Shown here piece by piece: positions 9,801 through 23,500 of a stretch of DNA of 64,000 bases. A program made the translations under genes and the position numbers. Under the pieces are notes generated by a model. It did not search any database. It was given only the letters and a program-made list of their open reading frames with translations, and was not told the origin of the DNA. Source of the DNA: Xenopus tropicalis (taxonomy: Eukaryota; Chordata; Amphibia; Anura; Pipidae). Numbering within the stretch: the stretch's first letter is position 1; every line of letters starts with the position of its first letter. Where the stretch lies: positions 49,985,358 through 50,049,357 of the forward strand of contig NC_030683.2 in assembly GCF_000004195.4 (NCBI RefSeq), in the 5' to 3' direction.

Positions 9801-12800
9801 TGGGGGTCTATTAATTCATTATGTATTAGAAAAATGTCTTCCCCCACCCCCCCCCAAGTATGCTATCAGTTGTTTTTAAATAATACATTATGTTTTCCAG
9901 GGAGCAAAGCTTTTCTACCTATCAGGCATGGTGTACGCAGAGTACCAGAAACAGGAAATCCGCAATCTGGGGAGGTTTATTTCTGTCATGAAATTCCGCC
10001 CTCTGTTGTGGCAAACTTCCCATCCATACATCCTTGCAGACCGGTAAGACTCAAATTAATTAAGCTTTGACCCATGCAAATATTTAATTACATATATTTC
10101 ATACTGACTTTTTCAAATGCTGTCATCAAGACTTTAACTTGTGTCCAAATTATTTGTAAATGCCATGGAAGATGCATTCATGTTGTTATAGTTGTGGTGG
10201 GCAGGCATGGGTCTACTATTATACACTGTTTCACACTTTACTATTGTGCTTTACTTGTACAAAAAAGGCACTGGCTGCAAAGAGTGCCCTGAATACTATA
10301 CCTGGTTAATGCAGTAAAGTATAAGAATTGCTTGCTTTTAACAGTGCTGGCTGCATATTGCGCTTCATTTAAAAGTTATAGGCACAGTGCTGTATAGATA
10401 CTTGCTGCAATCACTTTCTCTATAGCATTTTAAAGGTGAGATTAAGCTTCATATTAACAAGTATGTTATACAAGAATGTGTTCTAAGCAACTTTTCAAGT
10501 GGTCTTCATTATTTATTAAGGATGATTTAAAAAAAAAAAAATTGCCATTCCCATTTGGCCTATTTCTAGTCTTCGCTGTATTCTTGTGTGGTCTTATCTG
10601 GTGTACCACCTATGGTGAGAATAATCTTGCAATAACTGTTGGCTCATTTGTAACTGTTTTACTTTTTTAAATAAATTTCTAATAGAATGGAAGATCTGAC
10701 AAATCCAGAAGATATTAGACAAGATCCAAAATGTGACAGGAAAGTGACGCTTTATGGCTACCTGCGAGGAGCATATCTAAAGAACAAAAGCCAAGTTCAC
10801 ATACCAGGTATATTTAACAAAATATTGTTTATGCTTCAGCTGTTTTTAGTAGAATAACAAATCTTTAATATTTGTAGATCAGTAAAGAATGATGATTTAA
10901 ATCCTATAATCTTTTTGCAGGTGTGGGAGATTTTGCCTTGAGTGAAGTGAATTTTCTACCTGATCCTTGCCCACTACCTGACCAGCAAAAAAAGCGATCT
11001 CTGAATGAGAAGGAGAAACTGATATATGCACCACTTTCGGGAGTGGGAGGAGTTCTGTATGATAAAGATGCTGTTTACATTGACCTTGGACCTCATCATG
11101 TCCAACAAGCTCAGCAGGTAACAAAATTAAGCAATGATTTACTTTACTTTTGTGTGGTGCTGACAGCATGTAGTTTATGCTCTAAACATACCAATACCGA
11201 CAGTCTATGAGAGCAGTGCCTCACCCACATGTTGCATTGTTGCATTCAACACTCACCTGCTTTTTTTGGACCATCAGGAAAATTTGATCAAAGCTTTGAT
11301 CAGTCAAATGACTAGGTAGTAATTTTTCAGTTTCACCATCTACTATCAACAGTCCATATTCCCCAGTGAAAAGCAAAGAAAAGATTAGGACAATTATTTT
11401 CTGTGCTGGAATGAATAAATACATTGTTATATTGATTGATGTATCAATACTGCTTAGTAAAAGTTACCAGCAATTGATAAATTGACACCTTAGTCTAAAC
11501 TTTAGAATATGTTACTTTTTGTTTAAAAATATCTGTAGCTTTTCTTGAAAAATTTATTTTGGGGCACAGGGAACCACAGGTCTTTGGTAAACTCCGGTTT
11601 TCAGTGTAATGCCACAGTTACTTACGTAAGTAAGTGTGTTTTGGGATTTCTTTAATGTCTGCAAAATTAATATATTCTTGTGTATACTTGTAATACTTGT
11701 ATGTTGCAGGCTTTTAGTAATTATCACAGTAACAAATGTTCGATTCCAGAAAGCTTTCCTTTGAAATTCAGCTAGGTTTATGTCACCAATAATATATTAT
11801 ATATCCATTAATATAAATTTAGTTCATACTACATTCTTACTATTACTGATTGCAGCGTGCAGCAAAGCCCTCACATGAGCTGGTGCAGAGCCTTATTTCC
11901 ACAAATGCAACAATTGATTCAAAAATGTCCTCAAGCAAAGTGTCTCTGTTTACTGACTCCAAACCACTGGGCCTGGAAGATGTGGAAAAGAAAGAGTAAG
12001 TCTTGTCTCATGCTGTTAATTTCTTATATGCACAAACAAACATCTAGTATTGGATAAATGACTTCTACTAAAAGGAAATGTTTTGTAGTTAAAGTAATAT
12101 TTTTTGTATATGCACATACAGTATGTGTTGCTTGCCATTAATAAATGGATGGTTTCATTACTCCATCTGTTGGTATTTTTATTAAGATTTGTGATGCCCT
12201 CAGAGGAGAAAGTTTTGGATACTAAAACTGGCAGGATTCGACGCAAGGCAGTTTTTAAAGGTGACAAGGGTGAGGAAGTTTCTTCAGATGATGAGGGGGA
12301 AGATGAGGAAAATGAAGTTGATGAAAATAAAGATGAGGAGTCAGAAGATGAAGAAGAGCTGATAGAAAGTGAACTGGAAGAAGATACTTTATCAAAAATT
12401 CCAAAAGCTTCTAAAAGGCCAAAGTTAGAAAAGACTAATATACCACTTGCAGTAGAGATGCCAGCATTTGCTGATAGTGATGATGAACTTGAAAAGAGTT
12501 CAGAAGAAGATTGTGGCTTAGAAGATGACGAGGATGAAGAGAGTGAAAGCGAGGAAGAGACATCAGAAAGTGAAGAAGAAGAAGAAGAAAATGATACAAG
12601 TCTAGTTCAGCTGGCCTCCACAAAACCAAATCAGGCAAAGATCAAAGAAAGAAAAGCAACCCCTACTTTGGATAGCGGTAACTGTACAGATGACAATGGC
12701 AATTCATCTGATGCCGTGGACATGGATTCCGAAGATGAACAGAATGCTGTAGATTCAGGGGAAACAAGTGAAGAAGAGACTGGTGATGAGGAAGAGTTAC

Positions 12801-15800
12801 TAAAAGAGGATGAAGAATTGTTTGAAGAAGACATTGCCTCTAATACAATGGGTAAGTAGTGTATAGCAGTTCTTATTTTGCTTAGTGTGTGCTATTCACT
12901 GAGTTAAAAATGTCCTTCAGGTGCCTAGGTTTGCTGAACATTTTGTAATAATAAGTTGTTTTAATGCTTTTGTTTAGGTGCTTTAAAGTGGAAGGATGAT
13001 TTGAAAAAGAAAGCAGCAGAAGCTTTTTCACGCCAACAGCAATCTGTTCCTAATCTCCGCAAGCTGGTGTATGGCACAGGTATGTAGTTATCATGTGTAA
13101 GGTGTGCTTCAACCCAAGATTTTCCAGTTTTATGTTCAGTAATAAAAGATGTATAACTTAAACTGAAAGTACCCACACCATGTAATGTTTTAATTGTTTT
13201 GTAAGTCTTTCTAAGTTCACTAAGTTTTATTTTTAAGTTCACTCCTTTACTTGCCACAGATTTTAGAGTCTGTGGAACTCAAGTTATAGAGGAGAGTTAT
13301 TGAGGTTCCAGTTCTACAGTTCAGATTTCCTATATATTCAAAGCAGAATATTATATTGTTTGACAATTCATGGTCTCACTGACAGGAATTCAGCCATCCC
13401 GCAAAAGTTTTTAATATCCTTAGGTATAGGTGCAGAAGCTTACTCCTACTGCTCTAATTATAATATCAGAATAGAGGGCTTTGCACTGTTTCCTTTGTTT
13501 CATTTCTCTACTCCCATTTTTCTACTCAACTCTCCCTTTCTCTGCCCCCTTTGTCACTTCTACTCTTCACTCTTCCAATTCTCCACTTAGCTAATCCTCT
13601 CTGGTACCCTCTTTAGCAGTTGTGTACTGCAGCAAGGATTCCCATCCTACCTAGCCTTCACTGTCAAATTCCTTTACTATATAAATTATAATATCACAGG
13701 GATATGCTGGTGTCAGAAATTTGTAGCTGTTCTGTTATCAGTAACGCGCATGCTACCATAGCGTGTAATGGAACTGTCAGGAAATTATATGAACAACTGT
13801 TTCCAGCATAAATGTGCAGTTATATACTAGTATGAACTGTACTTGGTTATTTAAGTACCAGCGGGCTCTCTTATTTTCTTTTAATGACATCTGTATTCTC
13901 AACAGTGGCTGAAGTGCAAGACGATAAGGAGGATGAAAACGATGAAGAACAAATAGGTGGCTTGTTCCATGTCAGTCGCCCTGACAAAGAATCCAGACAG
14001 GCTGCTAATTCAGTGGACTGCTCAAAATTCTTGGTTGACAATCCCCAAGACTGGGATAATACTGAGGTACGTAAGAGCAGATTCTGCCTTAAGTACATAA
14101 CATGCATGGTGTTTATTTCCTAAATAACCCTGTCCCCCTAGCAAAAAGAGAAGTTTTTCTTACGTGATATATATATATAATAATTTCTACTGTGTTAAGA
14201 ATTAATTAAGCTTTCATTTCCCCTTAACATAGTGTAAGAACCAAAAAAAAGTCTCTAATATCTGGAAAAATTACCAATTTGTGTAGTATATAGCACCTAT
14301 AGCAACCAGGCCCAAGATGTTAATCATATGGGATTGCTCTTTTCTGTAATTCTGTACTTTTATTCTGTGTAATTTCCAGGTTATGGACTGTATCCGGGAT
14401 TGTTTTGTTACTGGTAAATGGGAGGCAGATAAAGATGCAGAGAAATTGCTACAGGAAGATGGTATGTGTGTCTTTATACTAAAGTAACCGATACTGCTTT
14501 GCTTATTGTTTTAAATATTAAAAGACATTGTGTGACATCTACATATAAATACATGGCAAATTTAAAAGGTAACCATAATGAATGGGAATCTGCTTAACTT
14601 GGCTCAGTACTGACAGACCGCTTGTGTTCTGAGGAGTGGGAGTGGTCCAACCATTTTTGACTGACATCTTATGTTTAACCCCCGCCTGCCCATCTTTCCT
14701 ACCCGAAGAAAACCTGGAAAAGACTTAAGAAGGTCTAAAAATGTAACCCAATCAACCCTTACATTGTCTGACATTTTCTGTCTCGCCTGAGTCACTAATG
14801 AGAAAATCATTAAAGAAGCCACATATTACTTGCTTTTTATGAGCAGCATCAATAAAGTTATTTAGCACAAAGCCCCAACAATTTGAAACATACATGCCAA
14901 GTGAGCTGGCAGGTCATGTGGGAGTTGTAGGTAAACAATAACTTTAGGGTATCCTCATGCACTTTTCCATAAAACTACAAGTTGCCTTTTGTATAACTTA
15001 TAAATAAATGTTGTTGGAACAGTAACTTGTGCTACTGTTTGTGCAATAACATTGTAGTCACTCTTTATATGTATGCAAGCTAATTGATAGCAGAAGGAAA
15101 AACTTTTGTTTTGGGGTCAGGAAAATGTGATAACAGGCCCATATCACTTGTGCTTTACTAAAGGAGTACAGACAGCAAAAGTCCTGTAGAAGGGCCAAAG
15201 AGGAGTATCCCAAAGAAAAAACATGTTGCATCTTCCTTCTAGATAGAGTACAGTATGTACACTTATGCATACATATTTTAGTGACTGACAAGGCCTATTT
15301 ATAGCCTGTTTATCCTAATACTATCCCATGGCATTGTTTTTAGACATATAATAATATTAAACTAAATTAGATTTTATGCCATATTTTAAATATAAACTAG
15401 GTTTTATTCACCCATTCTTAATATCCATAGGGAAGGTGTAACATCTTTCCTTGGGATACTTTTTTTTTTTTTTTTTACCCCTGTTAAAATGCAGGTACGA
15501 CATACAAATGTTACATATCCCAACATATAATCAGAGCTCTTTCTCTTGAGGTTCTGTCAGGAAAAATAATCTCTTATTATTCTATAGAGGAGGCATATGG
15601 TGACTTTGAAGACCTGGAAACAGGGGAAGTGCACAAAGGAAATCCTGAATCTGAATCTGAAGATGAGGAGGTATTTATTATATTGCAGCATATTGGTTAA
15701 GGCAATCTCTTGCTTCAGTTTGAATGTTAATGATTATTTTCTGCATTTTTTCTCCCCCACACCTTGGTTGAAAGGCAAATACTTGGTGAATGTGATTGCT

Positions 15801-17463
15801 AAGAGAATGATCTTCTCATACTTCATCTGATATTCTTTTCTAACAACTGATTTACTTATATTAAGTGCTGTAACAGTCACACCTTAGTCTTATCTGTTGC
15901 TGTTAACATTATCCATACCCATTCTTTATACTATACTGTACTATATCACATCATCTTTGTGTCTCTAGAGTAGATTAGTTCAAAATCACCCCAGTATACC
16001 CTCGATCATAGCTAATGTCCAGAAAAGTAGAATCCCCGACATTGCAGCTCACAACTTCCCTCTGTCCTCAACAGAATGGAACAAATTTCCCCAGCAGTGC
16101 TGGTGACTGCAGGGGTCATTTATAAACATGGGGAAAATTGCACCAGGGCAGTTACCCATGGCAATCAGATTTTTGCATTCATTGTTCTATGAAAGAAAAG
16201 CTATAAAAAGCTATGAATTACTGCCCAGGTGAAATGTGCCCAATGTTTATAAATGAGCCCCTGCATTTTTGTACCTTTAGTAGACTATACCACAACCACT
16301 GTATTTTTCCAGCAGTTTGCCACCTTGGTTTGTCTCTAGAAACACTTTATGATAATCTGTCATTCATGACTAAAATCAAAGCTATGGCTGCAGTAAACTT
16401 TGTCTTAATCCACAGATGGAAGATATGGATGAAAAGAATAATAAAGAAACTACGCAGTCACCTGCAGAGGAAGATGAAAAAAAGCAGCGTCTGGAAAAGA
16501 AACGGAAGCTGAAGGAGAGATTTAACTCTGAATACGATGAGGGAGATGCAGATGCTACATATTTTGATGACTTGAAAGGAGAGATGCAGAAGCAAGCAGA
16601 GGTAAGCACCTAATGCAGGCATTGGTCATGCTTAAAATGTGAGCTTATTTTAAAATATATACATGAACTGATGAACTGATTTATATTTTAAAGGAAAACC
16701 CCTCTGTTGCAGTTGATACTTCTATGATGTTCCCAGTGAATTTAATATGGTTGTATATAAGTATTTTGGTTTACTGTAAACCAAATGTGAGCCTTCTAAA
16801 CATCAACATACTGATGAATTCCTGTGCACAGTCTATGACAACATGAACTAGAATTTTAAATAGTATACTTGCTTACTGGTTATCTGCTTTTTTGGTGATC
16901 TCTGCAATGTGATATTTAGGAAGCTGTGGGAGTTTGGTGGGTTTTACATTCTCATAGAGTTATTAAGAGAGGACATATATAATGATGTTGGATTGACTTC
17001 TATTTAAAGGAGAAGGAAAGGCTAATAAAGGGTTAATCTCAAGCTGTAAGCATACCTTCAGTTCTCTCAATAGTGCCCTTAAGTCTCCCCATATTTCACC
17101 TGTTCCGATGATCAGAAGCCAAACCGTAAAAGAAAACGCTGAGCTGTGTAAAGAAAGTTCCCATAATGCCTCGCTCCTGCACCGAGACCCAGACCAGTGT
17201 ACATGCTCAGTTTGTAAGACTATGAGGAAGCTTCCCGCTGATTGGCTCAGATCCACATTCCTAAGGTGGGGGAGGGGTTCTTAGCATTCTTGAGGAAGGG
17301 GGGAGCAGGAGAGAGCTGCATGTCTCTGGCACAGGAAAACAGACACAACAAATCTTTTGACAGAGAACTCAGTGCAGCATTTATGTGAGTGCTTATGGCT
17401 GTATTTACATGTAGACCTTTCTGGTAAAGCTTACTTAGTTTTTACCTTTCTTTCTCCTTTAAG

Positions 17464-17556
<93 letters not shown>

Positions 17557-20500
17557 AGTCAGTCCTGGGTGATGTTATTGTGCAGGGTGTAAATGAAGTT
17601 GGAATGCTTTTTTTTTCCCCACATGGCCACACACGGAGTAGTTGGTCTACTTACTGTTTATTTTCTACCTGTGCCATCTTATTTTTCTGAATCTGATAAT
17701 CTTACTGTTTTAAGCTACTCTATTGTCTTCTAGTTAAACCGTGCAGAATTTGAAGACCAGGAGGATGATATCCGTGTACAGTATGAAGGTTTCCGGCCTG
17801 GCATGTATGTTCGAGTTGAGATTGAAAATGTTCCGTGTGAGTTTGTGGTGAATTTTGACCCTTGCTATCCGCTGATCCTTGGTGGACTTGGCAACAGTGA
17901 AGGAAATGTTGGATACATCCAGGTATGTTACATTTGATTGACTTTACTACCCTATGACACAGCATTAGGACTTTGCTTTACGCCCGTAAAAGGATATACA
18001 TTTTCTTCTGGTGATAGAACCCTATTATTAATTATTTGGTATATGGATGTGAATCTGCATTTTCTAGGGGCTTTAACACAACATATATTATTTTAAATAG
18101 AGGCAAATCTATGTTAGAGTGGAGGCACTGAATGGCTTCTCCTTTTCAACTACTTTAAAGGGGACATTTATAAAAACAGATATTACTGATTTTTATTTTG
18201 TCAATTCCCATGCATTTTTTATGTCCACTTTAAACTGGAAAACCTAAACATAAGCAATACCAGCATGTTCTAACCAGATGACAGTGCAGTTGACAAAAAT
18301 TATTTAATTTGCTAACTTATTCAGGTTGGTCCTCCGAGTAACTTAATTGCTTCTGAGATAGTAGCAGTTTTAGACTGCTAATATCAGGCTTTCGATTCTG
18401 AAGGTCATAATGGCAGTGACCCTGTCTATGTGCTTCCTGTATTCACTTAATCCTAGGGTTCAGCATGGTACTAGCATGATAATGCAGATACCTCAGAAAC
18501 CTATATAGAAAATTAAATGAGACTAAATCCATTTTTGGATTGCTTACCTTTAAAATTAACTTTTAGTATGGATAGACAGCAGTATTCTTGGGCAATTTGC
18601 AGTTAGTAATATTTACCTTGTTTTCTGCAATTCTGAGCCCTGGAATTTTTCACAGTATGGGCAGCATGGTGGCTAGGTTTGACACCTTCCACGTTTGTAT
18701 GCTCTCCCAGTGCTTGGGTGGTAACTTGGTTTCTTCCCAACACTCCAAGAAGATAAAAGAATGTTAACTGACTCCTGATTAATAAATGACTGTGTATGTG
18801 TGCAGTTGTGATATTGACCTTCTTGAAAGGAATGGTGTGTATGTATATAAATAAAGTATAATAATAGAAATAATTATTTGTAGGGTGTGTGTGCATGTAT
18901 ATATTATAAAAAGTGTACACACCTGTGTTTGTTTATGTATGTGTTTTTTATGTATGCAAATATTTATCATCTTCACTTTGGATTTAATTTTTGGTGCCCT
19001 TAGATGCGCTTGAAAAAGCACCGCTGGCACAAAAGGATACTTAAGACTAAAGATCCCTTGATCTTCTCTCTTGGGTGGAGGCGCTTCCAGACAATACCTT
19101 TGTATTACATTGAAGACCATAATGGACGCCACAGGCTGCTCAAGTACACCCCTGAGCACATGCACTGTGGGGCTACAATTTGGGGTAAGAAATATTAATG
19201 ATTTATCCTTTTAATCTTTTAGTCTGACTTCATTTGCATGAAATGCCTGATGATTTTTGAACATTTTGTGCTGTCACACTTTTTGTATTTCCTGGGCAAT
19301 TTTTCTAGGAAAACCATGTATATTTTTCCTCAAGACAAAAAAGTTTTATAAGCAGGTTCACCACTGGGTGGCACTATCCTTCCTTCTATTCATATACCAG
19401 TCTCTCATTCAAACCACTCACTGGTTGCTAAGGTAATTTGGAGTTAGCTGCTGAAACTATAAACTCGATAGCTGCTGAACAAAATTTAATAAAAAGTTTG
19501 GGTAACATGGTTATAACGGAATCAGTTCTTCAGTGTATACAATAGAAGTGTCGGAGCTTCCAAACCTGCCTGATAGGGACACTCATGGCTTAGCTCAATC
19601 TAGTCAATGGTTGATGCAGGTTGTGTGGTACATAAAGGTTTACTGAAAATTAATGTGAACAAAGCACCAGAACCTGATGGTATACACCTTCGTTTACTGA
19701 GAGAGATTAGTTCAGTTTTAGCCAGGCCTGATTTTCTCACCTGTTCTTTCATCTGGTATAGTACATGTATGGGATCCCTTATCCGGAAACACATTATCCA
19801 GAAAATTCAGAATTACGGAAAGACCATCTCCCATAGACTCCCGAGCATTCTGGAAAACCGGTTCCATACCTGAACTAGTACGATTGCAATCTTGCAGTTA
19901 GGAATGATTTTTTCCCTCTTTGAGGCAAACTGGAGAGGCTTCAGAAGGGTTTTTTCCTTCCTTTGGATTAAATAGCAATTGTCCCTGTTAGTAATCTCTC
20001 ACTGTAGGGGTCCTTGCCCTCTGAAACACGATTAGAAGCAGTGTGCAAAAGGAGTCAGGCAGGAGGTCTAGTACAAAGGAAAACCTATACTGGTATGCAA
20101 TTTGTATAACCTAAAACTGCTGTGTTTTGGTTTCTCTTCTTACTTTGTTAGTGCCTTTTTATCATAAACCTGACACTTAGGTCTATTGCGCTCAAGAATA
20201 CTCAACCACTATGATGATTTCAGGAAGAACCCTGGCAGTCATACATCCTACGCACATGTCACTTCTTTTGTGGTGACAGATACCACCTGACAAACATTGG
20301 CAACAGCATTTCAACTCCTCAAACAAAGCCAGCTTAAAAATGTTGTTTATAATGTTACCTACATACATAATTTTCACTATTTGTTGTGTGATGAGGTTCT
20401 GTGTTTCACATGAATTATGTTATTTTGGCGACCAGTCATTTTATTAAAAAAATGTTCTTCTTTACCGGATTGCAAGTTTCCCTGTTCGTATTTAGCCACA

Positions 20501-23500
20501 GAGACCAATAACGAAGACATAAAAAAATATTACAAAGTATGTTACTTTCAGTGCTGGTATATTATTGTGTGTTATTATTTTGTATATTTTATGTAGCTAT
20601 TTTGTGTGCAAGTCAACAGGTGATTATGCCACAAATATACAACAGCGGTTCTCATCAGATAATGCTATTTCATCATGTTATTTCCCTCCAGGTCCTATCA
20701 CACCCCAAGGGACTGGTTTCCTCGCTGTTCAGTCTGTTAGTGGCACCACTGTGAGTTGTTTGTTTGCATATATAATATACATTCCTAAATTAATTTACTT
20801 TTAAATTATTGTCTTTTAAAGGAGACGGCACGGTAAAAACTAAATAAGCTTTATCAGAAAGGCCTATGTAAATACAGCCATAAGCACTCACAGAAAAGCT
20901 GCACTGAGTTCTCTATCAAAAGAAACACAGGATTTCTTGTCTTTTATGTAAACATGTTCTTCAGTATCAGACTTCCTCTCTCAGAAAAATCCTTCATTCC
21001 GGGGGCTGGAGTCTGCTCAACTCTCTCCCTTCTCCTGCTCCCCCTTCCACCAGAATGTGTGATCTATAGCATGGAAGCAAACATAGGTAGCTTCTAGGGC
21101 TATTTACTCTGGTATAATAAAGCTTTCTGCAGAATACATATAGCATTCTAGGTGGCACTAATGTGACTAATCTTTTGGCAGTAAAATGCCAATATGACTT
21201 TCCTTCTCCTTATCTATTAAATTCTGTTCTTGGCTGAACCAGTTACATAGGGTTGAAAAAAGACCATAAAGTTCAACCCATCCAAGTAAACCCAGCACAC
21301 ACAACCCACACCTACCAATCTATATACTCGCATACATAAACTATATATACAACCACTAATACTAACTAGATATTGGTATCACAATAGCCTTAGATATTCT
21401 GCTTGTTCAAGAACTCATCCAGGCCCCTCTTAAAGGCATTAACAGAATCTGCCATTACCACATCTCTAGGAAGGGCATTCCACAACCTCACTGCCCTCAC
21501 CGTGAAAAACCACCTACGCTGCTTCAAATGGAAGCTCCGTTCCTCTAATCTAAAGGGGTGACCTCTGGCGCGTTGATTGTTTTTATGGGAAAAAAGAACA
21601 TCCCCCATCTGCCTATAATCCCCTCTAATGTACTTGTACAGAGTAATCATGTCCCCTCGCAAGCGCCTCTTTTCCAGAAAAAACAACCCCAACCTCGACA
21701 GTCTAACCTCATAGTTTAAATCTTCCATCCCCTTAACCAGTTTAGTTGCACGTCTCTGCACTCTCTCCAGCTCATTAATATCCCTCTTAAGGACTGGAGC
21801 CCAAAACTGCACTGCATACTCAAGGTGAGGCCTTACCAGGGACCTATAAAGAGGCAAAATTATGTTCTCATCCCATGAGTCAATGCCTTTTTTTTTTTAT
21901 ACAAGACAGCACTTTATTTGCTTTAGTAGCCACAGAATGACACTGCCTGGAATTAGACAACTTGTTATCTACAAAAACCCCTAGATCCTTCTCCATTAAG
22001 GATACCCCCAACACACTACCATTCAGTAGATAGTTTGTGTTTATATTATTTCTACCAAAATGCATAACTTTGCACTTATCAACATTGAACCTCATTTCCC
22101 AGTTTGCTGCCCAGTTTTTCAATTTTGTCAAATCGCTCTGCAAAGTGGCAGCATCCTGCATGGAACTTATAGTTTTGCACAATTTTGTGTCATCAGCAAA
22201 AATAGAAACAGTACTGTCTATGCCCTCCTCCAGGTCATTAATAAACAAGTTAAAAAGCAAAGGACCAAGGACTGACCCCTGCGGTACTCCACTAACCACA
22301 CTGGTCCAATTAGAAAATGTTCCATTTACCACCACTCTTTGTAATCTATCCTTCAGCCAGTTCTCTATCCAATTACAAATATTATGTTCTAGGCCAATAT
22401 TCCCTAATTTGATTATTAACCTTCTGTGAGGTACTGTATCAAACGCTTTAGCTAAGTCCAAGTAGATGACATCAACTGCCATTCCAGCATCAAGGTTCCT
22501 ACTCACCTCCTCATAAAAGGCGACTAAATTAGTCTGGCAAGATCTGTTACGCATAAAACCATGCTGGCACAAACTGTGAACTGCAGTGTATTCAAGTACC
22601 CTATCCCTTATTACCCCTTCCAAAAGTTTTCCTGCTACTGATGTTAGACTAACAGGCCTATAGTTTTCAGGCTGAGAATGGGAGCCCTTTTTAAATAACG
22701 GCACCACATTAAAAATTCGCCAGTCTCTCGGTACCATGCCAGACCTCAACGTATCCTGAAAAATTAAGTGAAGAGGCTTGGCAATCACAGCGCTCAGCTC
22801 ATTTAATACCCTGGGATGAGTCCCATCCGGTCCTGGACCTTTGTTTACCTTTACCTGTTCAAGTCTCTTTTGAATTTCCTCCTGAGTGACCCATGTGTCA
22901 GTAGTTGTGGAGGGAGGATTTAGTTTTTACACGTAAATGTAACATACATAGTGTTTCTGCTTGTTAATGATTTACGACTTTAGGCTGAGTTATATCTCTG
23001 CTAGAAAATTCATAATTTTTTTTCTTGACAGACTTTTTTGCATTTTTATTATAATATGCTGGGCCCATAAATGCTACCCCATCCCTGCCAACATGTGCAA
23101 CATTGTAAAAGCTAGTCCTGATGAACATTCAGTGGTGTAGATTTTGTGGTTTTGGAAAGAGTCAAAAGTCAATAGAACTGATTGAGAGGTCTCACCAACA
23201 ACCAACAGATAAATTGATCACTTGTACCTTAGGTAGGCATTTACTAGCTGGGCTGCTTCTGAAGTAGATACTCCACAGTGCATACTATTGTTTTGTTAAA
23301 TAGCAAGGTGGTGTAAAGAAAACAAACAATAGAGCTGCTCTGATTTATGGCAGACTACCTTTGCTCAGAGGCTATTACTCTTATTTTCCTTGAAATGGTT
23401 TTGTGAGACTGATAGCATGCCCATACTTTTAAATCAGTGGATATGTCCTACACTTATCCTATTAAATAGATCCTTTCTACTCACCCACTTTAGTATATTA

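Larger units (their letters stand above)
13080..15587 (+). other. bms1 introns 10, 11 and 12
   Basis: Introns 13080-13905, 14067-14379 and 14462-15587 hold no gene. There is a pyrimidine-rich patch at about 13490-13615 and a poly-T run near 15463-15477. Confidence 0.4.

Noticed and set aside
12104..12186. In-frame ATG upstream of the acidic bms1 exon
   Set aside because: The segment 12104-12186 is intron; the acceptor at 12185-12186 joins exon 8 in frame and gives the family sequence.
16213..16512. 99-codon + frame overlapping bms1 exon 14
   Set aside because: Wrong frame relative to the exon and mostly intron; a shadow frame.
20211..20290. Possible box C/D snoRNA (ATGATGA at 20211, CTGA at about 20287) in bms1 intron 16
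   Set aside because: No terminal stem pairs around the boxes and no clear rRNA-antisense element; a chance match is likely.
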